A DNA stretch of 64,000 nt, from positions 124,001-188,000 of the forward strand of contig NZ_JACYUD010000005.1 of the NCBI RefSeq assembly GCF_014841565.1. Direction: 5' to 3'. This stretch comes from Rhizobium sp. CFBP 8762 (lineage in GTDB: Bacteria > Pseudomonadota > Alphaproteobacteria > Rhizobiales > Rhizobiaceae). The position numbers were made by a program, and so were the translations under genes. The notes beneath the pieces were generated by a model. That model searched no databases and was not told the DNA's origin. It saw only the letters and a program-made list of their open reading frames with translations. Below, one piece after another: positions 21,089 through 29,459 of this stretch. Numbering within the stretch: position 1 is the first letter of the stretch; each line of letters opens with the position of its first letter.

Positions 21089-21107
21089 CTTTAGAATAAT
21101 TCTAAAG
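21089..21107. promoter_or_regulatory. ICE/Irr-type operator before mbfA
   Basis: The 19-mer CTTTAGAATAATTCTAAAG is a perfect palindrome apart from its centre base. It matches the TTAGAA-TTCTAA pattern of iron control elements bound by Irr in rhizobia. It ends 15 bp before the mbfA start codon, suitable for repression under low iron. Confidence 0.8.
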
Positions 21108-21129
21108 ATAGGGCACCGCAATTTTGGCT

Positions 21130-21660
21130 TCAACCCCTGTTTGTAGGGATATGCTTGTAAAAAATTGTCGTCCCGCAAAAGCTGCCATCGGGAAACAAGG
21201 CATATTCGGGGACGACCCCGACCCGCTGCCAGCCAAGACGCGGATAAATCGCTTCGGCTGCACTGCCGGTGGCTGTATCCAGCACCAGCACGTGGCGCGC
21301 ATGGTCGCACGCTCCGGCTTCGGCCGCTGCCATCAGGTGGCGCGATAGTCCACGGCCCCGAAAGTTGCGGTGTACCAGTAGCTTGCGAATATCGGCTCGG
21401 TGCGGCTGGTTGGGTGCCTGCGCGAAGGCGACGATCACGGTGCCGACAAGTCGCGCATCTTCAAACGCCGCGTACAGCAACATGCTACCGTCGCTGATGG
21501 ATTGGATCGTACTGTCCCAGAACGTTTGCGCCTGCAAAGGGCTGAATGGCGACATGAAGCCGACTGATGCGCCATCCTCGACACAATCCTTAAGAACGTC
21601 GCAGAGGGCTTCCATGTGCGCGCTGGCCTCACCGGCGCCCAAAAGACGAATGTCTGGCAT
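21130..21660 (-). CDS. GNAT-family N-acetyltransferase
   Basis: 176 residues. The acetyl-CoA binding motif A is seen as KLLVHRNFRGRGLSRHLMAA (RGRG core, around residue 110), followed by LVLDTATGSAAEAIYPRLGW, motif B of the fold. The closest general type is a small-molecule acetyltransferase of the tabtoxin/antibiotic acetylase kind, but the substrate is unknown. I chose the ATG at 21660 with AAGGAT upstream. Same strand as the XRE-cupin regulator, separated by a repeat. Confidence 0.82.
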   Translation of the reverse strand: MPDIRLLGAGEASAHMEALCDVLKDCVEDGASVGFMSPFSPLQAQTFWDSTIQSISDGSMLLYAAFEDARLVGTVIVAFAQAPNQPHRADIRKLLVHRNFRGRGLSRHLMAAAEAGACDHARHVLVLDTATGSAAEAIYPRLGWQRVGVVPEYALFPDGSFCGTTIFYKHIPTNRG

Positions 21661-21675
21661 GTTATTGTATCCTTT

Positions 21676-21780
21676 AGAGCATAATCCGACCGGAGCGAAG
21701 CGAGGATCGAAAAGAGTATGCTTACGAATAAATGACTTAGAGCGCCGATGTGATTCAATCAGATCGAATAGCGCTCTAAG
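21676..21780. repeat. Intergenic repeat and long hairpin between GNAT and XRE-cupin genes
   Basis: 21676-21714 is the inverse copy of the block at 12158-12195 (GCATAATCCGACCGGAGCGA). 21736-21780 is a long near-perfect palindrome with outer arms CTTAGAGCGC/GCGCTCTAAG and inner arms CGATGTGATT/AATCAGATCG. The palindrome covers the stop codon of the XRE-cupin gene and may end its transcript. Confidence 0.75.
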
Positions 21781-22366
21781 CGCTACGATGAATGATAACG
21801 GCGTACAGCGCCGGGTCTGGCGAGGGGTTGGCAAAGACAGTCTCCACACCGATTGGCATAAACAGGCAGTCGCCCGCCGCCATCTGCCAGATGTCTTCGC
21901 CGGCTGTCATGACCAACACGCCGGACAGCAGCCAGATATGCTGTGTCATGCTGTGCAGATGCGGTTGCGGCGGCAGCACGACCCGGCCTTTGGGCGGAAA
22001 CTCGACCTCGACGATATCCACCGGCGAACCGAGGCCCGGAGGCGAGACGGACCGGCGCAGATATCCGCTATCGGGATCACGCCACAATGGCTGATCGGCG
22101 TGCCGCGCCATCGGGCTCGGTTCGTGGGCGGTGGCCGCAAAAAAGCTGGACAGGCTCTCGCCCAAGGCATTGGCGAGGCGGGCGAGCAAAGCCGCCGTTG
22201 GGCTTGCCTCGGCGCGTTCGATCCGGGAGATCATCGCGCGGCTGACACCCGAGCGGATCGCCAGCGTATCCAATGAGTAACCGGCTTGCCTACGCAGCAG
22301 CTTCAAGCGTTCGGCAATGGTGCTATCAACGGTGTTTTCCATTATCAGACTATAAATTTCCATCAT
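21776..22366 (-). CDS. XRE-family regulator with C-terminal cupin domain
   Basis: 196 residues. An N-terminal helix-turn-helix (LKLLRRQAGYSLDTLAIRSG and VSRAMISRIERAEASPTAAL, residues 20-65) is followed by a beta-barrel cupin sensor domain (HLHSMTQHIWLLSGVL, MAAGDCLFMP). This architecture is common in regulators of small metabolic genes. The start may be the ATG at 22366 or the one at 22342 (MENTVDSTIAE); neither has a clear ribosome-binding site. The GNAT gene downstream on the same strand is a plausible target. Confidence 0.82.
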   Translation of the reverse strand: MMEIYSLIMENTVDSTIAERLKLLRRQAGYSLDTLAIRSGVSRAMISRIERAEASPTAALLARLANALGESLSSFFAATAHEPSPMARHADQPLWRDPDSGYLRRSVSPPGLGSPVDIVEVEFPPKGRVVLPPQPHLHSMTQHIWLLSGVLVMTAGEDIWQMAAGDCLFMPIGVETVFANPSPDPALYAVIIHRSA

Positions 22367-22458
22367 AGTAGAGTTAAGCGGTACGAAGCGTTTATCGCGC
22401 TGTCGCTCCGTTGTTTTTAAGCTTTGCGCAACCGTGCGGCCCTGCTATATGCGCGCAC

Positions 22459-24282
22459 ATGAGCACAACACCTTCAAAAACGCCGCTATCGCATATCCGT
22501 AACTTTTCGATCGTGGCGCATATCGACCACGGCAAGTCTACGCTGGCCGACCGTCTGATTCAGGCGTGCGGTGGCTTGGCTGATCGTGAAATGTCGGAAC
22601 AGGTGCTGGACAATATGGATATCGAGCGCGAGCGCGGTATTACCATCAAGGCGCAGACCGTTCGGCTGCATTATCAGGCGAATGATGGTGAGCGCTATGT
22701 GCTGAACCTCATCGATACCCCCGGCCATGTCGACTTTGCCTATGAGGTGTCACGTTCGCTCTCGGCCTGCGAGGGCTCGCTGCTGGTGGTGGATGCATCA
22801 CAGGGCGTGGAAGCGCAGACGCTGGCCAACGTTTATCAGGCCATCGACAATAACCACGAGATCGTAACGGTGCTCAACAAGATCGATCTGCCCGCCGCAG
22901 AGCCGGAACGGATCAAGGAGCAGATCGAGGAAGTTATCGGCATTGACGCCTCCGATGCGGTGCTCATTTCGGCCAAGACAGGCCTTGGCATTCCCGATGT
23001 GCTGGAAGCGATTGTCACCAAACTTCCCGCCCCCAAGGGCGGTGAGGACACAGCACCTTTGAAAGCGCTGCTGGTGGATAGCTGGTACGATACCTATCTC
23101 GGCGTCATGGTTCTGGTGCGCATTCTCGATGGCACTTTGAAGCGCGGGATGACCGTGCGGATGATGGGCACGGATGCGAAGTATCAGGTTGAGCGTGTCG
23201 GCGTTATCACGCCCAAAATGCTGACCGTCGATGCACTCGGACCAGGTGAAATCGGCTTTATCACCGCCTCCATCAAGGAAGTGGCTGATACCCGCGTTGG
23301 TGACACGATCACGGAAGACAAGCGACCGACGGCGGAAATGCTGCCGGGCTTTAAACCGGCGCAGCCGGTGGTGTTCTGTGGCCTGTTTCCGGTTGATGCC
23401 GCCGATTTTGAAGATTTGCGCGCTGCCATGGGCAAGCTGCGCCTGAACGATGCTTCCTTCTCGTTTGAAATGGAATCGTCGGCTGCGCTCGGCTTCGGCT
23501 TCCGCTGTGGCTTCCTCGGTCTGCTGCATCTGGAAATTATTCAGGAGCGGCTGGAGCGAGAGTTCGATCTTGACCTGATTGCAACCGCGCCGTCTGTGGT
23601 CTACGAACTGACGATGACCGATGGGTCCGAGCGCGAACTGCACAATCCTGCGGATATGCCGGATGTAGTCAAGATCGCCGAGATCCGCGAGCCGTGGATA
23701 CGCGCAACGATTTTGACGCCGGATGATTACCTCGGCTCGATCCTGAAACTCTGTCAGGATCGCCGTGGTCTGCAGGTGGAACTGACCTATGTCGGCACCC
23801 GCGCGATGCTGACCTATGATTTGCCGCTGAACGAAGTGGTGTTCGATTTCTACGACCGCTTGAAGTCGATTTCCAAAGGCTATGCGTCGTTTGACTATAC
23901 GATCACCGATCATCGTGAGGGCAACCTCGTCAAGATGTCGATTCTGGTCAACGGCGAACCGGTGGACGCGCTGTCCATGATGGTGCACCGTACGGCGGCG
24001 GAAAAGCGTGGCCGTGAAATGTGCGAGAAGCTGAAAGAGCTGATTCCCAAGCACATGTTCAAAATTCCAATTCAGGCGGCCATTGGCGGCAATGTGATTG
24101 CACGCGAAACCATCTCTGCGCTGCGCAAGGACGTGACAGCCAAGTGTTACGGCGGCGACGCCACGCGTAAGCGCAAGCTTCTGGACAAGCAGAAGGCCGG
24201 TAAAAAGCGCATGCGCCAGTTCGGCAAGGTGGAAATTCCGCAGGAAGCGTTTATCGCGGCCCTGAAGATGAGTGACGACTAG
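22459..24282 (+). CDS. lepA: Elongation factor 4 (LepA)
   Basis: Ribosomal GTPase that back-translocates or remodels stalled ribosomes. 607 residues. G1 is [10 protein letters not shown]3 is DTPGHVDF and G4 is NKIDLP. The LepA-specific C-terminal domain is visible ([20 protein letters not shown]). I chose the ATG at 22459 ([20 protein letters not shown]); the frame is open to 22411 but without conservation. Confidence 0.97.
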   Translation: MSTTPSKTPLSHIRNFSIVAHIDHGKSTLADRLIQACGGLADREMSEQVLDNMDIERERGITIKAQTVRLHYQANDGERYVLNLIDTPGHVDFAYEVSRSLSACEGSLLVVDASQGVEAQTLANVYQAIDNNHEIVTVLNKIDLPAAEPERIKEQIEEVIGIDASDAVLISAKTGLGIPDVLEAIVTKLPAPKGGEDTAPLKALLVDSWYDTYLGVMVLVRILDGTLKRGMTVRMMGTDAKYQVERVGVITPKMLTVDALGPGEIGFITASIKEVADTRVGDTITEDKRPTAEMLPGFKPAQPVVFCGLFPVDAADFEDLRAAMGKLRLNDASFSFEMESSAALGFGFRCGFLGLLHLEIIQERLEREFDLDLIATAPSVVYELTMTDGSERELHNPADMPDVVKIAEIREPWIRATILTPDDYLGSILKLCQDRRGLQVELTYVGTRAMLTYDLPLNEVVFDFYDRLKSISKGYASFDYTITDHREGNLVKMSILVNGEPVDALSMMVHRTAAEKRGREMCEKLKELIPKHMFKIPIQAAIGGNVIARETISALRKDVTAKCYGGDATRKRKLLDKQKAGKKRMRQFGKVEIPQEAFIAALKMSDD

Positions 24283-24300
24283 ATTCGTCGACATCTTTTT

Positions 24301-24510
24301 TTATTGGGGCCGCCGTTCAACCGTGATCGGCGGCTTTGCTTTTTTCGGTTTCACTTGACAGTTGCCCCGAAGTTCGGAATGCTCTGAAATATGAAAACAC
24401 GGGTTCACATAGGCTTCAACGCCAGTTTTCGGATCTGCCCAATCGCAGGACAGTGACCCCTTGCCCGGTTTTTGCGCTTTCCGGGTACGGGGAGCGACAA
24501 CACGAACCAT
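24301..24510 (-). CDS. Small conserved-looking protein, doubtful
   Basis: 69 residues, basic, with three cysteines (SCDWADP, NPCFHIS, RGNCQV) that could bind metal. It fills the gap between lepA and rnk on the opposite strand, and its last codons fall inside the lepA terminator. Composition is protein-like, but I recognise no family and see no strong ribosome-binding site. It may be spurious. Confidence 0.4.
   Translation of the reverse strand: MVRVVAPRTRKAQKPGKGSLSCDWADPKTGVEAYVNPCFHISEHSELRGNCQVKPKKAKPPITVERRPQ
24309..24345 (+). terminator. Terminator after lepA, probably bidirectional
   Basis: Stem GCCGCCG/CGGCGGC followed by TTTGCTTTTTT on the plus strand. On the other side a run of T's (24293-24303) would serve minus-strand transcription less well. 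Confidence 0.75.
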
Positions 24511-24603
24511 GCCTTATCTTCCGGCTTTTTGTCGAAGCGCATCATCCTGAATTTCAAATATGTGCTTGAGCGCCGTGCTCGGGCTTTACCACAGGGCAAT
24601 ATC

Positions 24604-25005
24604 ATGGCGGAAAAATCCCGCAAGAAACTGGCTCCGCTCGTTGTCAACGAAGCCGACCATCAACGCCTGCTGGCGCTGGCCGATGCCGCGCTGGATACGA
24701 TGCCGGAACTGGCGGAAACGCTGCTGGGCGAATTAGAGCGCGCCAAAGTCGTGAAAGCGGGAAAGGTGCCGGACAATACGGTGCAGATTGGCTCCACGGT
24801 GTCATACGCTGCCGATAGCGGGGAGGCCAAGCAGGTGACGCTGGTGTATCCCGGTGAGGCCAATATTGAGCTGAACAAGGTATCCGTCATGACGCCGATC
24901 GGCGTGGCATTGATCGGCATGGCCGTTGGGCACTCGATCGACTGGACAGATCGCAACGGCAAGAAACACTCCATGACCATTCAGAGTGTCTCTTTACCGC
25001 AATAG
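24604..25005 (+). CDS. rnk: Rnk/GreA-like nucleoside diphosphate kinase regulator
   Basis: 133 residues. The C-terminal GreA/GreB-type FKBP-like domain is clear (IGSTVSYAADSGEAKQVTLV and SVMTPIGVALIGMAVGHSID). The N-terminal part (NEADHQRLLALADAAL) is the short helical arm of Rnk-family proteins rather than the long GreA coiled coil. These proteins bind RNA polymerase and compete with Gre factors. I chose the ATG at 24604 (MAEKSRKK). Confidence 0.87.
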   Translation: MAEKSRKKLAPLVVNEADHQRLLALADAALDTMPELAETLLGELERAKVVKAGKVPDNTVQIGSTVSYAADSGEAKQVTLVYPGEANIELNKVSVMTPIGVALIGMAVGHSIDWTDRNGKKHSMTIQSVSLPQ

Positions 25006-25009
25006 GAAA

Positions 25010-25032
25010 GGGCCGCGATTGCGGCCCTCTTC
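25010..25032. terminator. Terminator between rnk and doxX-like gene
   Basis: Stem GGGCCGC-GATT-GCGGCCC followed by TCTTC on the plus strand. It lies between two convergent genes and could serve both. Confidence 0.75.
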
Positions 25033-25036
25033 ATGA

Positions 25037-25492
25037 CTAAATCTGCCGACCCAGCAGCGCATCCACCGAGTGGCGGTTGGAGCCGCGAATGGCGAAGAAG
25101 AAGAAGATTGCGGCCCAAAGGATGGATTTTTCCGCCCCGGCAATGCCTTCCGCCTTGAAAATCCAGTGGAAGTAAACCGTTACCAGCAACACGATCATGG
25201 AGGCGAAAGCTGCAGGTCTCGTAAACAGGCCGATAGCCACCAGAATGCCACCAAAGAATTCCGTTGCCGCCAGGAGCGGCGACCAGAACACGCCAGGATA
25301 AAAGCCCAGCCCTTCCACCATGCCCACCGCGCCCATGGGGTTGGAAATCTTGCCGTAGCCGTGAAGCGTAAACAACAGCAGACCGGCCAATACACGCAAC
25401 AACGTTTCTGCAAATGTATCCAATGGCGCGTAAATCTTGCCGAGGCCCGGAATGATCAGCGGGGGGCGGGAAAAATGGATCGGTTCTTTCAT
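25037..25492 (-). CDS. DoxX-family membrane protein
   Basis: 151 residues with four predicted spans. The DoxX signature is seen in LLRVLAGLLLFTLHGYGKIS, GLFTRPAAFASMIVLLVTV and KSILWAAIFFFFAIRGS. Function is uncertain; some DoxX proteins act in redox or thiosulfate metabolism. AGGAG sits six bases before the ATG. Convergent with rnk. Confidence 0.85.
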   Translation of the reverse strand: MKEPIHFSRPPLIIPGLGKIYAPLDTFAETLLRVLAGLLLFTLHGYGKISNPMGAVGMVEGLGFYPGVFWSPLLAATEFFGGILVAIGLFTRPAAFASMIVLLVTVYFHWIFKAEGIAGAEKSILWAAIFFFFAIRGSNRHSVDALLGRQI

Positions 25493-25576
25493 ACGGCTCT
25501 CCTGATTTTGAACGACGGAACGTGTGCTCCGGTCATAGCATGCCAGAAAATCATGATAAGGTGGTGTTAAAGCATG

Positions 25577-25684
25577 TCTAGAGCATTTCCAGTGAAAACG
25601 GAGTCGTTTTCACGGCCGGACAATGCGACAAAACAAGGAGCTAGAGCAATTCTGGTGAACACGCGTTAACTGGAAGTGCTCTAG
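25577..25684 (-). repeat. Intergenic mosaic repeat, copy B (inverted copy of 12046-12152)
   Basis: Read on the minus strand it matches copy A along nearly its whole length: TAGAGCACTTCC palindrome, TTGTTTTGTCGCATTGTCC, an imperfect inverted repeat around a TTTTCAC core, and GGAAATGCTCT. It lies between the doxX-like gene and the SelT/W/H-like gene. Confidence 0.85.
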
Positions 25685-25755
25685 CAAAAGTGTTCAGCGG
25701 TTTTGTAATAACGACATGCTGTAAAATTGTTATGAAGCCGTCAACTGGAGCAGCT

Positions 25756-26061
25756 ATGCGCAAACCACGGATTACAATTCTCTACTGCACCCAGTGCAAC
25801 TGGCTTTTACGCGCCGGGTGGATGGCGCAGGAGTTGCTCTCCACCTTTGGGCAGGATCTGGGCGAGGTGGCGCTTCTGCCAGGGACAGGCGGTAATTTCG
25901 CTGTTCATGTCGATGATGTGATGATCTGGGAGCGCAAGCGCGATGGTGGATTTCCCGAAGCAAAAGAATTGAAACGCCGCGTACGCGATGTCATCGCGCC
26001 GGATCGTGATCTCGGTCACAATGACCGCACATCGGGGCCGGATGAGGGTATTGACGTTTGA
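25756..26061 (+). CDS. SelT/SelW/SelH (Rdx) family protein
   Basis: 101 residues with a thioredoxin-like fold. The redox motif is CTQC in ITILYCTQCNWLLRAGWMA near the N-terminus, the cysteine form of the CxxU site of selenoproteins W/H/T. The family also has the later GTGGNFAVHVDDVMIWERK. I chose the ATG at 25756 with TGGAG upstream. The stop overlaps the start of the next gene (TTGA), so the two are co-translated. Confidence 0.87.
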   Translation: MRKPRITILYCTQCNWLLRAGWMAQELLSTFGQDLGEVALLPGTGGNFAVHVDDVMIWERKRDGGFPEAKELKRRVRDVIAPDRDLGHNDRTSGPDEGIDV

Positions 26062-26477
26062 GCACCCTGTGGGGTGTGTTCGCCGCCGCGTTTCTGTCTG
26101 CCACGCTGTTGATGGGCGTATCCGAGGCGGCGCTCATTGCGGCCGCGCGATACGGTACGAGCGACAAGCTGGCACTGTTTGCGGCGGCTACCACGGGCAA
26201 TGTGCTGGGCGCTGTGGTTAACTACGCGCTGGGCGCATGGGCACTGCGTTTTGAAGGTCGCCGATGGTTTCCGGTTTCCAGCCGCTCTCGCCAGAAGGCT
26301 GAGCGGGTGTTCGCCCGGTTTGGCTATCCGGTGCTGCTTTTGTCCTGGCTTCCGATCATCGGAGATCCGTTGACGGTCGCGGCAGGTATTCTGCGCATGC
26401 CGTTTGCCCTGTTTCTTGTTCTGGTTGCAATTGGCAAGGCTGCGCGGTACGCGGTTCTGCTGTGGCTAATATCCTGA
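26058..26477 (+). CDS. YqaA-type DedA-like membrane protein
   Basis: 139 residues with about four membrane segments. The motifs GNVLGAVVNYALGAWALR and FGYPVLLLSWLPIIGDPLTV, followed by AAGILRMPF, match the YqaA branch of the SNARE-associated/DedA family, putative lipid or membrane-homeostasis proteins. The start is a TTG overlapping the previous stop, with no better in-frame start nearby. The 3' end overlaps the convergent BA14K gene by 12 bp. Confidence 0.82.
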   Translation: MSTLWGVFAAAFLSATLLMGVSEAALIAAARYGTSDKLALFAAATTGNVLGAVVNYALGAWALRFEGRRWFPVSSRSRQKAERVFARFGYPVLLLSWLPIIGDPLTVAAGILRMPFALFLVLVAIGKAARYAVLLWLIS

Positions 26478-26888
26478 TTGATCAAAGGGTGAGCGGCAGA
26501 CCACGGAATAACCATCGTTGTTGGAAAAGCGATTGGTGCCCGCATTGTAGGAACGATAGCGGCTCTGGCACCAGTTCTGATGGGCTCGGCCAGCGCGCAG
26601 CGGCGAGCGGTGGATATCACTATAGGGGCGTGTTCCGGAATAGCCGGGCTGATAGGGTTGTCGTCCAGTGTAGCTGGGCCGGTAGGGACTGTAGCCGCTC
26701 CGGTTCCTGTTCAGATCATACACGGGTGGATTGTCGTTCTGGCACCCACTGGGGCCGCAGATGATGCGGGCCTGTTGAGCATCGGTCAGTTCTGTTGTCG
26801 CTGGGCGCTCTAGAGACAAGGGCGCTGCCTGCACGACGCTGCTGGCAGCAAGAGTGATGCTGACAACCAGATAGCAAATAAAGCGCAT
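26466..26888 (-). CDS. BA14K-like secreted protein
   Basis: 140 residues with a signal peptide (MRFICYLVVSITLAASSVVQ, then AAPL). A low-complexity proline/tyrosine-rich linker follows, and the C-terminus carries the BA14K signature WCQSRYRSYNAGTNRF with GYSVVCRSPF, where two cysteines may pair. BA14K proteins are Rhizobiales envelope proteins known as Brucella immunoreactive antigens. Standalone gene, convergent with the yqaA-like gene. Confidence 0.8.
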   Translation of the reverse strand: MRFICYLVVSITLAASSVVQAAPLSLERPATTELTDAQQARIICGPSGCQNDNPPVYDLNRNRSGYSPYRPSYTGRQPYQPGYSGTRPYSDIHRSPLRAGRAHQNWCQSRYRSYNAGTNRFSNNDGYSVVCRSPFDQSGY

Positions 26889-27002
26889 CGACGTTTCCTT
26901 GTTTTAAGATGCAGTCGCAATTATGGGGTTTTAACATGAATGCGGTTGTACAGCACTGACCGACTTGCCATAAACACACATGCAGAAACCGACGAGGGTA
27001 AA

Positions 27003-28427
27003 ATGAGCTTGAAATTCGGCACCAGCGGGCTTCGTGGATTGTCTGAGGATCTCAAGGGCAAGGCTTGCGCGATCTACGCGACAGCTTTTGCCAGATACCT
27101 GTTGCAGACGGGCATGGCGAAACAGGGCGATGACATTCTGATCGGGCAGGATTTTCGCGACTCCAGCGCCGAGGTCGCCGCCGTGGTGGCCGGTGCCTTG
27201 TCGCGCAGCGGTTTGGTGCCGATTCACTGCGGTACAGTGCCGACCCCGGCACTGGCGCTCTACGGGTTGCAGTTGAAGGTCGCGGCGCTGATGATAACCG
27301 GCTCCCACATTCCGGCAGACCGCAACGGAATCAAGTTCTACCGTCCCGACGGTGAAATTGACAAGGCAGATGAAGTCGCAATCGCGGCGCTCGCGCAGGA
27401 ACTGATGGCGGATCAGGATGCCGTTTCCGTGCAGGAAGGGCAGGCCGAGGACCGCCAATCCACGGTCGAGGCACTGTTCATCGAGCGAAACTCAGGGCTT
27501 TTGCCAGAAAACGCCTTGGCCGGCCTTACCATTGGCGTCTACCAGCACAGCACTGTCGCAAGAGATCTGTTTGTAACCGTTCTTCAGTCCTATGGAGCGA
27601 CCGTGGTGCCGCTCGGGCGTTCCGAACACTTCATTCCCGTGGATACCGAAGCGGTTTCGCCGGAGACCATTGCTCTTCTCAAGCAATGGGCGAAGGAGCA
27701 GCCGCTTGATTCTATCGTGTCCGCCGATGGCGATGGCGACCGGCCGCTGGTAACCGATGAAACCGGTGAGCCGTTGCGTGGCGATCTCCTCGGTCTGATC
27801 ACCGCTCGTTTCCTGAAAGCGAAGGTCGCGGTTACTCCCATTACCTCCAATTCCGGCCTGGAGCGTTCGCCGGAGTTGACGGTGGTGCGGACGCGGGTTG
27901 GCTCACCCTACGTTATCTCCGGCATGATGGACGCCAAAACGGATGGGGTCATGGGCTTTGAGGCCAATGGCGGATTGTTGACGGCCAGTGTGTTTGAAGT
28001 CAACGGCAGGCGCGTGGCCGCGCTGCCAACCCGCGACAGCTTCCTGCCGGTACTGGCGACACTCTATACAGCCGTACAGCAGGGTGCACCGCTGTCGGAG
28101 GTTGCGGCATCGGTTGCGCTTCCTATCGCCTTAAGCGACCGGCTTGAGAACTTCCCGCTGGAAACCAGCGGGGCCTTGATGACGCATCTGCGCGCCAGCC
28201 CTGCCAATCTGTCAGCGTTTTTAAGCGGGATTGGTGCGGTGAAATCGGTCAGCGATCTGGATGGACTGCGGGTAACGTTGGCCGATGACCGCATCATTCA
28301 TTTGCGTCCATCCGGCAACGCCCCCGAGATGCGGTGCTATGTGGAAGCCGAAACGGAGGATGCTGCAAAAGCGCTGATTTCGCAGGGGCTTAAGACAATT
28401 GCGGCCTGGGAAAAACCGCAAGCCTAA
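27003..28427 (+). CDS. Phosphomannomutase/phosphoglucomutase-family enzyme
   Basis: 474 residues. Alpha-D-phosphohexomutase domains are visible: FGTSGLRG at the N-terminus, the phosphoserine loop TGSHIPADRNGIKFY (Ser about residue 98), the metal loop SADGDGDRPLV, and the phosphate-binding RPSGNAPEMRCYVEAE at the C-terminus. It probably makes mannose-1-P or glucose-1-P for surface polysaccharide, like NoeK/ManB of rhizobia. I chose the ATG at 27003 with GAGGG upstream. It is the last core gene before the tRNA-Leu carrying the integrated element. Confidence 0.9.
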   Translation: MSLKFGTSGLRGLSEDLKGKACAIYATAFARYLLQTGMAKQGDDILIGQDFRDSSAEVAAVVAGALSRSGLVPIHCGTVPTPALALYGLQLKVAALMITGSHIPADRNGIKFYRPDGEIDKADEVAIAALAQELMADQDAVSVQEGQAEDRQSTVEALFIERNSGLLPENALAGLTIGVYQHSTVARDLFVTVLQSYGATVVPLGRSEHFIPVDTEAVSPETIALLKQWAKEQPLDSIVSADGDGDRPLVTDETGEPLRGDLLGLITARFLKAKVAVTPITSNSGLERSPELTVVRTRVGSPYVISGMMDAKTDGVMGFEANGGLLTASVFEVNGRRVAALPTRDSFLPVLATLYTAVQQGAPLSEVAASVALPIALSDRLENFPLETSGALMTHLRASPANLSAFLSGIGAVKSVSDLDGLRVTLADDRIIHLRPSGNAPEMRCYVEAETEDAAKALISQGLKTIAAWEKPQA

Positions 28428-28505
28428 GATTATTTTCGGTTTCTTGAGGTTTGTTGGAAAAGCCTGTTGACAGCAGGCCATCCTCCCCTTAGAAACCGCC
28501 TCGTC

Positions 28506-28592
28506 GCCCAGATGGCGGAATTGGTAGACGCGCCAGCTTCAGGTGCTGGTACTCGAAAGGGTGTGGAGGTTCGAGTCCTCTTCTGGGCACCA
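28506..28592 (+). tRNA. tRNA-Leu(CAG), host gene of the integrated element
   Basis: An 87-nt tRNA with a long variable arm and encoded CCA. The acceptor stem is GCCCAGA/TCTGGGC, and the anticodon arm CCAGC-TTCAGGT-GCTGG gives CAG. Its last 12 bases are the start of the attachment core repeated at 47985, so the gene stays complete after integration. Confidence 0.97.
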
Positions 28593-28599
28593 TTCCATT
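28581..28599 (+). other. Left attachment site (att core)
   Basis: The 19-mer TTCTGGGCACCATTCCATT overlaps the 3' end of tRNA-Leu(CAG) and recurs exactly at 47985-48003, marking the two ends of the element. The preceding bases CCT also match apart from one position. Confidence 0.93.
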
Positions 28600-28600
28600 C

Positions 28601-28638
28601 AAGAAAAGCTAATGATAACATGTCGTTAGCATTTTCTT
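28601..28638 (+). terminator. Hairpin just inside the left end, possible tRNA terminator
   Basis: Imperfect arms AAGAAAAGCTAA and TTAGCATTTTCTT around a 13-base loop, directly after the att core. It may end the tRNA-Leu transcript after integration. Confidence 0.4.
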
Positions 28639-28855
28639 TGATTTATCAATCCCCCTCGTAGTCCACCTTAACGCGTTCGGTGGAAATCATTGGTTTCCTA
28701 GCACGCCAGTTGGCTTTTTCGTTCTTATTGGAAGCCATCATGCGCGTAGGGGGTGGTAACCTGGGTGGAAACCACGCTGGTAACCAATCACCAAAGCGCG
28801 TTGACAAAGCTTACCCCTGATAAGAAGCTCGAGCTTGATTGTCGGAGGAAATCAT

Positions 28856-29083
28856 TTGTCAAAAAGCAAAGCTACAGTTCAGTTCAAATGCCCTAAGTGT
28901 CATACTTCACCAGAAGTTGACGACCCATCTAACGATAACTCGCCTGTTTATTGCTCGACTTGCAAAAAGCAGTTCGGCACTTGGGGCGAGGTGAAGCAGA
29001 AGGCGCGCGATATCGTAGCAACCGATTTTAAGGACAAATTGAGGAAGGCTTTGAAGGGGAGCAAAGGGATAAAGATAAGGTAG
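28856..29083 (+). CDS. Small zinc-ribbon protein
   Basis: About 75 residues. Two CxxC knuckles, FKCPKCHTSPEV and YCSTCKKQFG, spaced for one zinc ribbon; the C-terminus is basic and helical (FKDKLRKALKGSKG). I chose the TTG at 28856 because GGAGG lies eight bases before it. Similar small zinc-ribbon genes are common next to the ends of phages and islands; the role is unknown, possibly DNA or RNA binding. Confidence 0.68.
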   Translation: MSKSKATVQFKCPKCHTSPEVDDPSNDNSPVYCSTCKKQFGTWGEVKQKARDIVATDFKDKLRKALKGSKGIKIR

Positions 29084-29151
29084 CCTCGCGTGCGCGCGCG
29101 TATTGGTCACAAAACTACGCCATGCCTGTTCAGGAAGCGCAGCGAGCGTTC

Positions 29152-29381
29152 TCAGGGCCATGCGCAGCTCATTCCCTCGCGCGTACGCGCGTATTGCTCC
29201 GAAAACTTCAAGTTACAGATAGCAAACATAATCTTGTCAGAGCAAACCGATCGAGCGCTTCCCCGCACGCTATTCGTTTGCAGATGATGTCGGCCTGTGC
29301 TTGCGTAAACCCCGAGGTCCTCCCCCCTTTAGCGGGCGGAACAGCCATATGGTTTAATGCTGTTTCCGTTTTGTCGGTCAT
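29152..29381 (-). pseudogene. Frameshifted remnant of an Sf6-type small terminase gene
   Basis: From the ATG at 29381 the frame encodes FTQAQADIICKRIACGEALD, and after a one-base shift near 29255 the other frame continues SVCSDKIM and LKFSEQYARTREGM. Together these fit the pattern of Sf6 gp1-like small terminases (ICERIA-GESLR-IC, later F-EQYARARE). The central part is also shortened. Small terminase normally selects phage DNA for packaging, so this points to a lost packaging module. Near-identical GC-rich repeats (around 29084 and 29175) flank the 3' end. The call is by pattern memory; a profile search would settle it. Confidence 0.55.
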
Positions 29382-29459
29382 GGTGACTTGCTCTGCTGGA
29401 AGCGTTAATTGAATGTTGAGTAGTGCGCTGGTGCACACCGGTAACCTGTTGGGGGCGCA

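Noticed and set aside
22798-24294. 498-codon open frame on the minus strand
   Set aside because: Antisense to lepA, with no protein motif of its own.
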